Assembly (NCBI GenBank): GCA_009731375.1
Contig: BJOX01000209.1
Location: forward strand, 292,667 to 316,773
DNA length: 24,107 bases
Source: Paulinella micropora
Lineage: Eukaryota > Cercozoa > Imbricatea > Euglyphida
Direction: 5' to 3'
Numbering within the stretch: position 1 is the stretch's first letter; every line of letters starts with the position of its first letter. The notes below the pieces were generated by a model. It was not told the origin of the DNA and searched no databases. It was given only the letters and a program-made list of their open reading frames with translations. Positions 1-9,000 of this stretch are shown here, in pieces. The translations under genes were made by a program, and so were the position numbers.

Positions 1-2
1 AA

Positions 3-482
3 AAATTAATCATAAATTCTGGAGTTTTTACTCAAGCAGATATAGATAATTGGGAACCTAGTAAAATACAAAGTATAGCAGAAAGAATAGAAGATTTTCA
101 AAAGCAACAAATAACAATAGATGATATGAAAAAAATGCTAGGAGCACAAGAAGCATTAAATAAAAATATAGGAAACCAACTAGAGGAGGCTAAATACAGA
201 TTAATGTTAAAGAATGGATTGTCAAATAGTAATGTTGAGAAAAAACTTACTATTAAAATTCTTGGTGAAGCATTAAGGGATAAACTTAAAAATGAAGGCC
301 ACGATGTTAAAGGTTGGAACCAAAGAGCATCATGGATAATAGACAAAATTTTAGAACATAAAATAGATGTTGGACAAAATAAGGTTGAAGTAAAAAAGAA
401 ACTCGCAGAATATTTGGGCTTACAAACGGGAACTGGATTAGAAGATTTAATTAATAAAGTGTTTTCCGTAAAAAAACATTAA
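3..482 (+). CDS. C-terminal part of unidentified virus-type protein (left-truncated)
   Basis: The reading frame is open from the first bases of the window to the TAA at 480-482, so the gene begins outside the window; the internal ATG at 126 is probably not the true start. About 159 residues are visible. They are strongly charged, Lys/Glu-rich and look helical, with a probable coiled-coil stretch in the first 70 residues (DFQKQQ, EEAKYRL). I see no catalytic motif. It lies 34 nt upstream of the protease and on the same strand, so it probably belongs to the morphogenesis gene group. I do not recognise the family; a structural or core protein is possible but is only a guess from position. Confidence 0.6.
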   Translation, partial: KLIINSGVFTQADIDNWEPSKIQSIAERIEDFQKQQITIDDMKKMLGAQEALNKNIGNQLEEAKYRLMLKNGLSNSNVEKKLTIKILGEALRDKLKNEGHDVKGWNQRASWIIDKILEHKIDVGQNKVEVKKKLAEYLGLQTGTGLEDLINKVFSVKKH

Positions 483-516
483 AAAGTATTTATCACGAAA
501 AGAATGGACACATTCA

Positions 517-1293
517 ATGAGAAAAAAAGATTATGTTAATGCCCTTATAAATAAATACAGAAGTGAGCAACAGCAAACACAGCCAGAGGAGGTAAAGCAA
601 GAGCCACAGCAATCAGAGCCAGAGGAGACAACCATACCCCCGAGAACAAGTTCTGCGGAGCAGAACATCGTGGCAAAGCCACTCATCGCGGAGACGCCAC
701 AGCAACCACAGCCAGAGGAGCCACAGCAAGATGAGCGAAGCGATTTGGAGGGGCTTGTCCCATCACAACAAGAGCCACCGCCAGACGAACAACAGGGTGA
801 GGGGCGGGGACTAATGACTTATGAAATAGACGACATAATGAAAAAATATGGATGGTATCTCGGAGCGATAGCCAGTGATGAAATCTACAAGTTGAAGCCC
901 GGAAGCAGAAAGCGATACGGATTTATTATGAATTTGGACAATCACAAACAAGCGGGGTCTCATTGGATTGCTATATGGGTAAGTCTGGATAAAGACAGGA
1001 GTGTTGAAGTGTATGACCCTTTGGCTGAATATAAACCGACGGAAGACTTTCAACAACAAATGAAAAGACTAATTGACAGAAGTAATCCAGATAGTTATTT
1101 ATTGATGAAGGTCAATCAAGTGAAGCAACAATCAGACACATCAGACACGTGTGGTTGGCATAGTATGAGGTTTTTAATGGAGCGAGCAAAAGGCATTAAA
1201 TTTAAATTTGCTAGTGGCTACACAGACTTAAAAGAAGACGAAGCAGAAAAATTAAAAGCACAGAATGGATATGGATTTGACACCTTTTTGTAA
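517..1293 (+). CDS. Adenain/Ulp1-type cysteine protease (virion maturation protease)
   Basis: 258 residues. The N-terminal ~105 residues are a low-complexity Gln/Pro/Glu-rich tail. The C-terminal ~150 residues carry the C5/C48-type thiol protease pattern in order: His149 in GSHWIAIW, Asp167 in VEVYDPL, a Gln-rich stretch supplying the oxyanion Gln, and Cys212 in DTCGWH. Proteases of this family mature capsids in adenoviruses, Polintons, virophages and Polinton-like viruses. It lies directly upstream of the penton and major capsid genes, as expected for a morphogenesis cluster. The ATG at 517 is the first in frame and gives a 34-nt gap after the preceding gene. The long Q/P/E tail is unusual; it could be an unstructured linker, or a later ATG near 814 could start a short form of the catalytic domain only. 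Confidence 0.87.
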   Translation: MRKKDYVNALINKYRSEQQQTQPEEVKQEPQQSEPEETTIPPRTSSAEQNIVAKPLIAETPQQPQPEEPQQDERSDLEGLVPSQQEPPPDEQQGEGRGLMTYEIDDIMKKYGWYLGAIASDEIYKLKPGSRKRYGFIMNLDNHKQAGSHWIAIWVSLDKDRSVEVYDPLAEYKPTEDFQQQMKRLIDRSNPDSYLLMKVNQVKQQSDTSDTCGWHSMRFLMERAKGIKFKFASGYTDLKEDEAEKLKAQNGYGFDTFL

Positions 1294-1326
1294 ATGATAT
1301 TTTCTAATATATAGATTTTTGAGTTT

Positions 1327-1354
1327 GTAAGTGGTTTTTTTAAAAAGCACTTAC
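1327..1354 (+). terminator. Intergenic hairpin between protease and penton genes
   Basis: A 7-bp perfect stem (GTAAGTG at 1327-1333, CACTTAC at 1348-1354) continues, after one G-G mismatch, into a 5-bp T/A stem. It fills the gap between the protease stop and the penton ATG at 1356. By analogy with mimivirus-type transcript-end hairpins it may mark the 3' end of the protease mRNA; that role is inferred. A TA-rich motif (AATATATAG) lies just upstream near 1305-1313 and may be a promoter element. Confidence 0.5.
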
Positions 1355-1355
1355 G

Positions 1356-2168
1356 ATGGAGTACAAGGGAGGAAGAAGTTCGGGTATCTATTACATAAAT
1401 AGTAAAAATAGAATAACTGGAACAGACAGCGACTTTACACACGAAGTCAATATGAAGGGACTAGACAATCCCACACATTGTAAAATTCTTCATATCTATG
1501 TTCCGAAGTCGTATTACTCTGTGGCTTCACCATATAATACTTTTACATTATCCGAAGACGGGTATGAGGCTTTAATTACGATACCTGAAGGAAACTACAC
1601 AATGAACAACTTAAAAAATAAACTAGCCGAGATACTGACGGCAGAAAGTCCGAATGATTATACTTATGTAGTCTCAAGCAACAATACAAACACGGAAGCG
1701 GAGGATGGAAAATTAACATTCAGTGTGTCAAATAATGGAGGTATTCAACCGCGGTTTATATTTGATGCTGATACCCGTATTCATGAAGTTATGGGTTTTG
1801 ATAGAAGCTCAACATATTTCTTTGCTAATGATTTAATTAAATCGCCAAATGTAATTATTCTAACTGGTGAAAAGACTTTGTATCTTCAATCTGATTTGGT
1901 GAATGAAGGTGATAATCATGTGCTACAAGAAATATACACCGCCAACGAAATTCCTTTTGGTTCTGTCATTTATGACGGCTCTGGAAGCGAATATGGGAAA
2001 ACATTGTCCGCTAATTCAAACAATGTATTCAGGTTTTACTTGACGGACGAAAACGACCAAGCAATAAATCTTAATGGTCTGGGTATTGTTATGACATTGT
2101 TGGTTTATCGTGAAACTAATTATTTTAGTTTATTTAATTCATTTTTCAATTTGTTGAAATCCAAGTGA
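1356..2168 (+). CDS. Penton / minor capsid protein (single jelly-roll type)
   Basis: 270 residues. The N-terminus has the pattern GIYYINSKNR followed by TGTDSDFTHEV, then KILHIYVPKSYYSV and a predicted beta-rich remainder (NTFTLSEDG, ALITIPEGNYTM). This N-terminal signature and length match the vertex (penton) proteins of adintoviruses, Polintons and Polinton-like viruses, which fold as a single jelly roll and fill the capsid five-fold vertices. It lies between the protease and the major capsid gene, the usual order in this lineage. The ATG at 1356 follows the hairpin immediately. The TGA stop at 2166-2168 is 86 nt before the capsid ATG. The assignment rests on motif and neighbours, not on a database search. 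Confidence 0.8.
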   Translation: MEYKGGRSSGIYYINSKNRITGTDSDFTHEVNMKGLDNPTHCKILHIYVPKSYYSVASPYNTFTLSEDGYEALITIPEGNYTMNNLKNKLAEILTAESPNDYTYVVSSNNTNTEAEDGKLTFSVSNNGGIQPRFIFDADTRIHEVMGFDRSSTYFFANDLIKSPNVIILTGEKTLYLQSDLVNEGDNHVLQEIYTANEIPFGSVIYDGSGSEYGKTLSANSNNVFRFYLTDENDQAINLNGLGIVMTLLVYRETNYFSLFNSFFNLLKSK

Positions 2169-2254
2169 TTGATATTTATTTTAATTATTTATTTTTTTCT
2201 ATAAATATATTTCGTGTATTAATCAACTTACACTACTTCAAAAACAAAACAAAA

Positions 2255-3811
2255 ATGCCTGTCCAATACGGCGGAGAACTTACTCATAGCCAAAGCGAAC
2301 TTATTCGCGGTAAGTATTCGCTTAACAAACTTACTGCCCGCGAGAGTCTTGCGACTGTGCCAATTACCACCGTGGGTGGAATTGAATCAACTTTTGAAAT
2401 TCCAACTCGTCCTTTGAACCTTGCGAGGTCTGTGTTGCGATTTACATACACACCTACTCGGGGTGGTGCTGGTGGAAGATACAACCGAATTCCGATGGAC
2501 TGCCTGCCTATGATTAAGACGATTGAACTACGAAGCCGAAGTGGTCAATATTTGTGTAATCTTCAACATGTGGGAAATTATACTAAGATGGTTTGGAAAC
2601 CTGAGATTTCTTATGATAGATTTATGGCTTTGGATAACCACGGGGCTGGGTCTGGTTATGGTGCTATGCTTCAAAATTGTAATGTGCCTAATGATACACA
2701 AGCCTCACCTGCTGATAGAAAAACTATGGCCGATGCTGGCTATGCTAACTTCCTAGATGATGGAGCAACCGCCTTCACTGCTATTGGTGATACAAGTACA
2801 GGTAATCGGTCGGCTAACATCGTAACGTACGTAACCGAAATGGTGCGAACATTGGGGTCAAGAGTTCAAGACTTCGCAGCACAGCCACCTGTCGCGGCCC
2901 GCCGTCATAATGATTTGCTTGTTGCAGCAGGAACGGGAGCCTCGTCTGTTGTAAATGTTGCTTATGAGGAGGCGAAGTATTTTGAAGGTGGAACAGATAA
3001 TGGGGATAATCAAGTAATCAATGTGTCTATTCCTCTGGGTATGCTTTTTGGAACCATTTTTGAAATTGATAAGACTATTGGTTTTAATGAAATTCTTGAT
3101 TTGAGGATTGTGTGGGAGGGAATCTAGAAAACCGTATTTTATGGAACTGATCCCCTTAGTGTTGCAGCAGGAGCGACCGCCACCGCAGCACCCGCAGAGG
3201 TTAGCAACCTTAACTTATTTCTCGCCGTTGAAACTGACCCTAATGTTATCTTGGGAGTTCAACAGAAGATTGCGGGTGAAGGATTTTCGTTTAAGACTGA
3301 ATACCCTATCTCTTGGAAAACTAATCTCGCGGCGGGAACTCAGTCATTTGTTTTGAAGATGAACCGCTCGCAGGGTGAGAGAATTCGCCGAATTTACACT
3401 AGCGGGTTTAATAATACCGAAACTTCAAACACCGCATTTGATTGCGATAACCGAGCACAGGCTAAGATTACTTCTTATTACACTACTTTGGATAGTAATA
3501 GAATTCAGCAGTTTGATATCACTTGCTCCCGCGATGAGGATTATATGCTTTTGAAGGAAAAGGTAAAGGGTTCTGCTATTTTGAACTCTAATGTGTATAA
3601 ATATAACTGGTTCCATGTTGATTTCTGGGATCACAACCGCCCACTTTATGACAAGCGAGAAGAAGAGGGTTATGAAGTGGCTGGTCTGTCCTTGGATACC
3701 GAACGGCGGTATGAATGGAGTGCGGAGGGAGCAGTCCAATTGAATTATTACACTTATGCTATTCTTCAGAGGACTATTGTTGTTAAGGGAATTGAAATCC
3801 TTATGTCGTAG
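2255..3811 (+). CDS. Major capsid protein (double jelly roll), interrupted by one in-frame TAG
   Basis: The frame from the ATG at 2255 reads 290 codons, meets TAG at 3125-3127, and continues open in the same frame to TAG at 3809-3811, 518 codons in all. That is a normal length for major capsid proteins of Polinton-like viruses and adintoviruses. Family-like features are the N-terminal RGKYSLNKLTARES, a beta-rich body with PLNLARSVLRF and CLPMIKTIELRSRSG, the stretch before the stop (EILDLRIVWEG), and the hydrophobic strand VVKGIEILMS at the C-terminus. The in-frame upstream ATG at 2165 is rejected because the 30 codons it adds lie in A/T-rich leader sequence, while 2255 follows an A-rich stretch. 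Since the frame does not change, the break is a nonsense change, a readthrough codon or a base-call error, not an indel. The flanking capsid genes are intact. Confidence 0.88.
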
Positions 3812-3846
3812 ATGATATTTATCAACTTCGTAAAAACTAAAAAGAA

Positions 3847-3866
3847 AATAAAAATATTTTTTTATT
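3847..3866 (+). terminator. A/T hairpin after the major capsid gene, followed by TATATA motif
   Basis: An 8-bp inverted repeat (AATAAAAA at 3847-3854, TTTTTATT at 3859-3866) with a 4-nt loop lies between the capsid stop at 3811 and the next ATG at 3875. The following bases read TTAATATATA directly up to the ATG, a promoter-like element with almost no room for a leader. The functions are inferred from placement. Confidence 0.4.
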
Positions 3867-3874
3867 AATATATA

Positions 3875-5113
3875 ATGTCTCACCAGAGAAATTTAATCGC
3901 ACAAAATCCTGACAGCAAATTTGTAAATGTCAAAGTTGGATATGACGGGCACATTGAAACTAATCATATGAAGACTGCTTTTGGTGAAACCCTAACCAGT
4001 TCCTTAACACCTGTATTACAGGAAATCTTTCCACATACCATTAATACACGGATATGGACATTAACTCAGACAAATGCGAGTGTTTCATTTCTGAATAATA
4101 TGGCGGAACTAAAAACGACTGCTAATGCCACCGCTGATGCTAGTATGGTAAGCAAAAGAAAAATAAAATATCGCACTGGTATGGGTGTTGTAGCCCGCTT
4201 CACTGCTTTATGGACAACAGACGAAACCGAAGATTATTATTCGTGGATAGGTATCGGAGATAACGATTTATCTAATGGTTTCTACTTTTACAAAACTAGA
4301 GATGAAGGAATGATTATTCTACATTGTATAGGAGGAATCCCAAACGCATTTTATCAAGCGTACTGGGATGACCCGTGCGACGGAACAGGAGATATGCCTG
4401 TATTAGACTGGACAAAGGGAAATGTATTTCAAATTCAATTTCAATACTTAGGCTTTGGTGCTATTAAGTTTTCTATTGAAAATTCGAAGACAGGTGAATT
4501 TCAGTTAGTCCATACGATTAAGTATGCAAATGCCAACACAGGTGTCAGTCTGCGAAATACTACATTACCATTTTCAGCACGAATTATTAATAATAATGTT
4601 GGAGTTGGAATACAAAGACTGAAGACAGCCAGTTGTAGTTTGTTTGTTGAAGGCACCAACACTATTAATACAAGTATTACAAATACGGCGGAAGGTAGTG
4701 AAGCAGGTAATATAACTGAAAGCCCCATTTTAAGTATCAGGAATAAAGCACTATTCAATAATAGCCTAACCAACAATTCAAATGTCTTTCCTTCGTTGAT
4801 AAGTATTACTAATGAAGATACTAAGGCTAATGTTGTCAGAATGGTATTGAACGGAACACTGACAGGGGCGGGTTTTGCTGATGTTGATGCCAAAACTTCA
4901 ATTGTAGATACAGACACAAAAGCAACCGCTATCGCAAACGGAACAACAATTTTTAAGATTTATGTTAATGCTACCTCAACTCAACAAATTAATCTAAGAA
5001 CCTACGATATTCAATTAACCCCGAACGATGTTTTGACATTCACACAAAAGGCTGTGACGGCAGGTGGAAATGGTAATATTAATGTTATTGCTAACTTTAT
5101 AGAGGATCATTGA
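3875..5113 (+). CDS. Fibre/spike-like structural protein
   Basis: 412 residues, Thr/Asn/Ser-rich and predicted nearly all beta. A module at about residues 92-245 (RTGMGVVARF, SWIGIGDNDLSNGFYFY, then LDWTKGNVFQIQF followed by YLGFGAIKFSIEN) resembles the lectin-like beta-sandwich seen in fibre or tail proteins of phages, algal viruses and Polinton-like viruses. I recall this pattern but could not check it. The segment from ~255 on (GTNTINTSITNTAEGSEA onward) looks like a beta-rich stalk or head. Position right after the major capsid gene suits a receptor-binding fibre or vertex spike. There is no signal peptide or membrane segment. It ends 28 nt before the end of a convergent minus-strand gene. 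Other surface decorations of the capsid are possible. Confidence 0.6.
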   Translation: MSHQRNLIAQNPDSKFVNVKVGYDGHIETNHMKTAFGETLTSSLTPVLQEIFPHTINTRIWTLTQTNASVSFLNNMAELKTTANATADASMVSKRKIKYRTGMGVVARFTALWTTDETEDYYSWIGIGDNDLSNGFYFYKTRDEGMIILHCIGGIPNAFYQAYWDDPCDGTGDMPVLDWTKGNVFQIQFQYLGFGAIKFSIENSKTGEFQLVHTIKYANANTGVSLRNTTLPFSARIINNNVGVGIQRLKTASCSLFVEGTNTINTSITNTAEGSEAGNITESPILSIRNKALFNNSLTNNSNVFPSLISITNEDTKANVVRMVLNGTLTGAGFADVDAKTSIVDTDTKATAIANGTTIFKIYVNATSTQQINLRTYDIQLTPNDVLTFTQKAVTAGGNGNINVIANFIEDH

Positions 5114-5140
5114 AGCAAAAAAAGAACAATTTCATTTGTA

Positions 5141-5533
5141 TTACTTTACTTTATTTTTGTTGTATCTTTCTTTTACAACACGAATAACATCGCTCGCTTT
5201 CCTTAATATACATCCTTCTTCTGTACACTCTATAGCAGTCTCTTTATCACCTACAGATGTAGCAGTCGCTATCTCTTCTCCTACATTAGCCTTTAATTCC
5301 GTGATACATGTCTCTTTTAAATCACTCGCCTTAAAAGGAGTGCTCTCTTCTTTGTCCGTTATGGTCTCCAATGGAATAACTACTTTCACATTGTCGTCGC
5401 GGGGTTTGTATTGCTCATAGAAAGAAACAATATCAGGCTTAGTCCATTTAATTGTCGGCTTTTTTATTTCACCGTCAAGGTTCCATTTTTCAATTTCATT
5501 CAAGTAGTCTTGTTTGGTGTTGAGGTCAGTCAT
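5141..5533 (-). CDS. Small acidic hypothetical protein
   Basis: 130 residues, rich in Glu, Lys, Asp and Thr, with no membrane segment. I do not recognise it. The N-terminal part (NEIEKWNLDGEIKKP, SFYEQYKPRDD) may be a short structured domain; the middle is Glu/Thr-rich, and two cysteines sit in IECTEEGC near the C-terminus. The start is supported by the TTATATAAG element directly next to the ATG (5534-5541), the same arrangement as at other minus-strand genes here. It is convergent with the fibre gene and lies downstream of the ExoX-C-like gene on the same strand. Confidence 0.6.
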   Translation of the reverse strand: MTDLNTKQDYLNEIEKWNLDGEIKKPTIKWTKPDIVSFYEQYKPRDDNVKVVIPLETITDKEESTPFKASDLKETCITELKANVGEEIATATSVGDKETAIECTEEGCILRKASDVIRVVKERYNKNKVK

Positions 5534-5540
5534 CTTATAT

Positions 5541-5561
5541 AAAGATTTTAAAAAAATCTTT
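5541..5561 (-). terminator. 9-bp intergenic hairpin after the 5573-5770 gene
   Basis: AAAGATTTT (5541-5549) and AAAATCTTT (5553-5561) form a perfect 9-bp stem with a 3-nt loop, 12 nt past the stop of the minus-strand gene at 5573-5770. It is followed on the minus strand by the TATATAAG element of the next gene. It probably acts as a transcript-end signal; this is inferred from its repeated placement in gene gaps. Confidence 0.45.
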
Positions 5562-5572
5562 TAGCAAAAATA

Positions 5573-5770
5573 TTAAGTGTATTTTTTTACTTCACTTTTA
5601 ATGTCAGTAAATTTCTCAAACCACGGCTGTTTCATAACCCATTCAAGATATGGCTTATCAATAGTTGCAACATCTTGAATTTTCTTACCTTTATACTTAC
5701 CAAATGGAAAAATATCCTTTGGCTTGCCTTCTCTACTTTTTTCAATTGCCTTAATTTCTTCGTCAATCAT
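5573..5770 (-). CDS. Small protein resembling the ExoX C-terminal / DUF3820-type domain
   Basis: 65 residues. Residues 21-29 read FPFGKYKGK, followed by PYLEWVMKQPWF at about 40-51. The pattern P-F-G-K-Y-K-G...Y-L-x-W is typical of the small domain at the C-terminus of exonuclease X-like proteins, also found as stand-alone proteins in phages and large viruses, where it is thought to bind nucleic acid. No nuclease catalytic domain is present. It sits downstream of the DNA polymerase on the same strand, which suits a role in DNA metabolism. The start ATG is preceded by an A-rich and purine-rich leader on the coding strand. The fold assignment is from motif recall only. Confidence 0.6.
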   Translation of the reverse strand: MIDEEIKAIEKSREGKPKDIFPFGKYKGKKIQDVATIDKPYLEWVMKQPWFEKFTDIKSEVKKYT

Positions 5771-6031
5771 TTTTTTTCTCTCTTACTGAAAAGAATTCCT
5801 TATTCTTTTCAATTGAAAGTCGTCCAAATTTTTCAGATAGTCTGGTGAGGGTGGTCATTGGTCTATAAAGAGTGGTAAAAAATTTTATGAAAAAAAATTA
5901 ATTATTTGATATTTTGTTCTGACTTCGTCATCACAAAACATCGTTTTATACTTTAATTGCCGACGATTTTTGAGATTATAGATTCAACAAGTTGAATCCA
6001 TAGCGAGAGTGCGTAGCACGAAGTGAAATTA
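5771..6031. promoter_or_regulatory. Palindrome-rich intergenic region after the polymerase gene
   Basis: There is no gene here. The stretch contains a perfect 9-bp inverted repeat GAAAAGAAT/ATTCTTTTC at 5788-5796 and 5802-5810, a perfect 8-bp one GATTCAAC/GTTGAATC at 5981-5988 and 5991-5998, and a small GTGC-GTA-GCAC at 6009-6019. The second lies 33 nt past the polymerase stop and could end its transcript. The region also holds a short inverted pair near 5904-5913 and 6030-6040. Transcript ends, a promoter for the next minus-strand gene, or an origin are all possible. Confidence 0.4.
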
Positions 6032-9000
6032 TCAAATATCAAAGCCGTAAGGGATACTATCATTTTCGTTGATAAACTCACGTCCGCACCATTTATTTTC
6101 ATTTACTTTCTTTTTTATGTTTGTAGTATGAATTATGCTGAAATGGTTAATGTTTTGCTGTTTGCTATTTCGTGATAAATGAATTTTCTTCATTTGAAAA
6201 TCTCTAACATTTTCAATGCTTTCTCCTAAATCCATCTTTTCATATACTTCTGGATTTAGCCCTTTTGAATTCAACCCCTTACCGCGGAGATGGTAGTATC
6301 TCTTTTTTACTCCTTCATTTTTGTAGCATTCGATTATATGAACTCCTTTGTCTTTATGTTTCAAGTTATTCTTAGTAAGGTAAGGTAGAAAGGCTTCATT
6401 CGTTGTAAATTCTAACATATACAATTTTGGAGCGATCCATATTCCTCTTATTATCTTACAATAATCTCCTAAGTCATCTGTTATTCCACCGAGAGATTTA
6501 TCGCCGAGTCTTTTAATTAGTTTGGCAAACCTAACATGCAACACTAGACTATCGGTATCGGTGTAATAGAAATCGGTTTCTATGTCTTTATTTGGATTAG
6601 CCTCTTTTATGTAGTTATACATAATTCGTCTGCTATATGCTAGAATGAAAGCCCCGTAATGAGAAGGTTTAGTTATGCTCTCTTCAATTATTTCTTCCTT
6701 TCTAGGAATTCCTGATACACGCCATAGTTTGTTTCCGTCTTTATCTTTGAATTCAACCACATCGGATATATAATTTTTCGTCCAAAATTTCCAATACTCC
6801 TCATTTGATTTAATATATTCTGCTTCTGTCGGGATAGGTCGTTGTATCATCTTTCCGTATAACGAATTCATAAATAGTTTGGCTAACAAATATTGCGGTG
6901 TTCCTTTTTCGCTATTTTCTTTCGCCTTAAACATTTCTAATATATATTCTTTGAATACTGGTTCTGCCTCCTCTGTATAGTATCCTTTATGAATTGTTAT
7001 ATCGTAGCCTTCCTTAATCATATCTTCAATATCAACACTTGTAAGCCATTGGTCTTTCATATCCGCTAAATTCCATTTTAAGGAGCCCATTTTATTTCTC
7101 TGTCCTATTCTTGAATGTAATATGTCTTTTGGCGAGATATAATCAACATTGTAAATACCGATAGGAAGATTATTATAATCAAATGGTGCGATAGCCATCT
7201 TAATTTCTCCAACCATGAATAAATTAAGCATCGCTGTTGGGTATAAAGATACGACATCCGCATCAACTAAATAATCGGTTAATTCATCAAATGTGATTTT
7301 CCCTGCTAAGTAGTCGTTGTATTGTTTTGAAATAAATCTTTTTTTGCTTGGATATGTTCTTGCTCCGATAACTGCTTTTCTGAATGCTTTTTCTTGTTCA
7401 ATAGTTGGAAGTCTCACATCGTGCTTACCATCAATCATTTTCTTCCAGATATTGAAGGCTAGGCTTGAAGTTGAAATGTATGAAGTTAAATTCACCGAGT
7501 GTTTTTCAAATATCTCTGTGTTTATTTTATCATATAACTCTTTTAACCCCATAACATCGCACTTCAAATATTCAAGACACTTATTTCTTAATTCTTCACT
7601 CATTATTTCCCATTCTGCGGCTTGGTCGTGGTCGAAATCTCCTTTAAGAGTTTTACATTTCATATTTTCTAAGTTTTCTTTTAATGTCCCCTGAGTATGC
7701 TTACACATATCCCACATTTTAATATTTTCAAATTGTAAAGAAATTATTGAGCCGTTATTAATCATGTGTGATTTTGGTTTAATACCTCTTCTTATTAATT
7801 CCTGTTTAATGAAGTAGTGGTCGAAGTTCGCCCCATTAAATCCATTCACATATAAAATCGGTGCTTCTTCATCTTTCTTCTTTTTCTTTCTTACTCCTGC
7901 TACTTTCTTGACTGGATTATGTGATTGTTTGTTAGACCATTCTAATGCTAACTTTCTTCCTCTATCTAAGAGTAAATCAAGAAATTTAGAAATACAATCT
8001 TTGCCAGCGAAATATTTAAATCCATCTGTTCCTTGTGTATATCCGACTATATAGCAGTCGTGGATATCAAAGCCATCAGAAATCATTTTGTTTCTCCATG
8101 TTTCTAGGTCATAATGAAGAATTTCATTTTTGTTATTGTATTTTTCTTTGTGGAATTTAGTTATTAAATGTCGTTGTCCGTTCTTTAAAATTCTAGTATT
8201 AGCATAATTTATTCTTTTTGGGTTGCATGTGTGCTTATCGTAATATTCATACAAACATTTTTCGCATTTGCTTTTATGTCTTTTGATTAATCCGACATAA
8301 TGATTATTCTCCAAGAAAATCATAATGTCTGCTTCTTCTCCGATATTATTTGTGCTTATAGTTTCTTTTGTATAAGCATTCGTAATTTCGTATGTCTTCC
8401 CTTCCTTTATCAAAGCATTAAGGATTTTTACCGCTGTAGAAAATGGAATTGGACAATCATTAGAAAGATTGAATTGTTCTCTAATATCATTACATCTTTT
8501 TCTGTTAATGAGTGGCATATTAAGAATGTCTTTACACAGAAAGAATAAGCAATTATTATTTTTGCTAGCGGGAGATACTAATATACTTTCTTCTGATTTT
8601 GTTTTTTTACATTTATATTTCCCTTCATAGCAACCGCCTCCGTTTTCTTGAATTACTACTACCTTAGCATATTCAATGATTCGGTCATAACCTAATCCAG
8701 ATGCTTCAATATTGCTTATGTTAAACTCATTCAACATTTCAATAAAATCATCATAGTTTTTTATTTGAAACGAATTAAATGTTTTCTTTTTATAATATCT
8801 ATTTAATTCTTCGTGGTCTGTTATGTATGTAATAGTAATATGAACATCGGCGTTTCCTGTCATACCATTTCTTTTAGCATCTAATAGTATAGGAATTAGA
8901 ACCTCTCGCTCTAATGCGTCAGTATCGTAAAAGTTTATGTTTAATCCTTGCTTCTCGTATGTAAGAGAGTTTAATCTATTGTCCCGCCTAGATTTTAACT

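Noticed and set aside
2165-2254. Earlier start of the capsid protein at 2165 overlapping the penton stop
   Set aside because: The extra 30 codons are A/T-rich and hydrophobic leader; the ATG at 2255 gives the family-like N-terminus.
3425-3883. 152-codon frame antisense to the capsid gene
   Set aside because: Shadow of the capsid coding sequence; it crosses the capsid/fibre gap without its own start signal.
4501-4917. 138-codon frame antisense to the fibre-like gene
   Set aside because: Composition follows the complementary Thr/Asn-rich coding strand; no promoter or hairpin around it.
7317-7694. 125-codon frame antisense to the polymerase
   Set aside because: It is a shadow of a strongly conserved coding region that includes motif A and Exo III; no independent signal.
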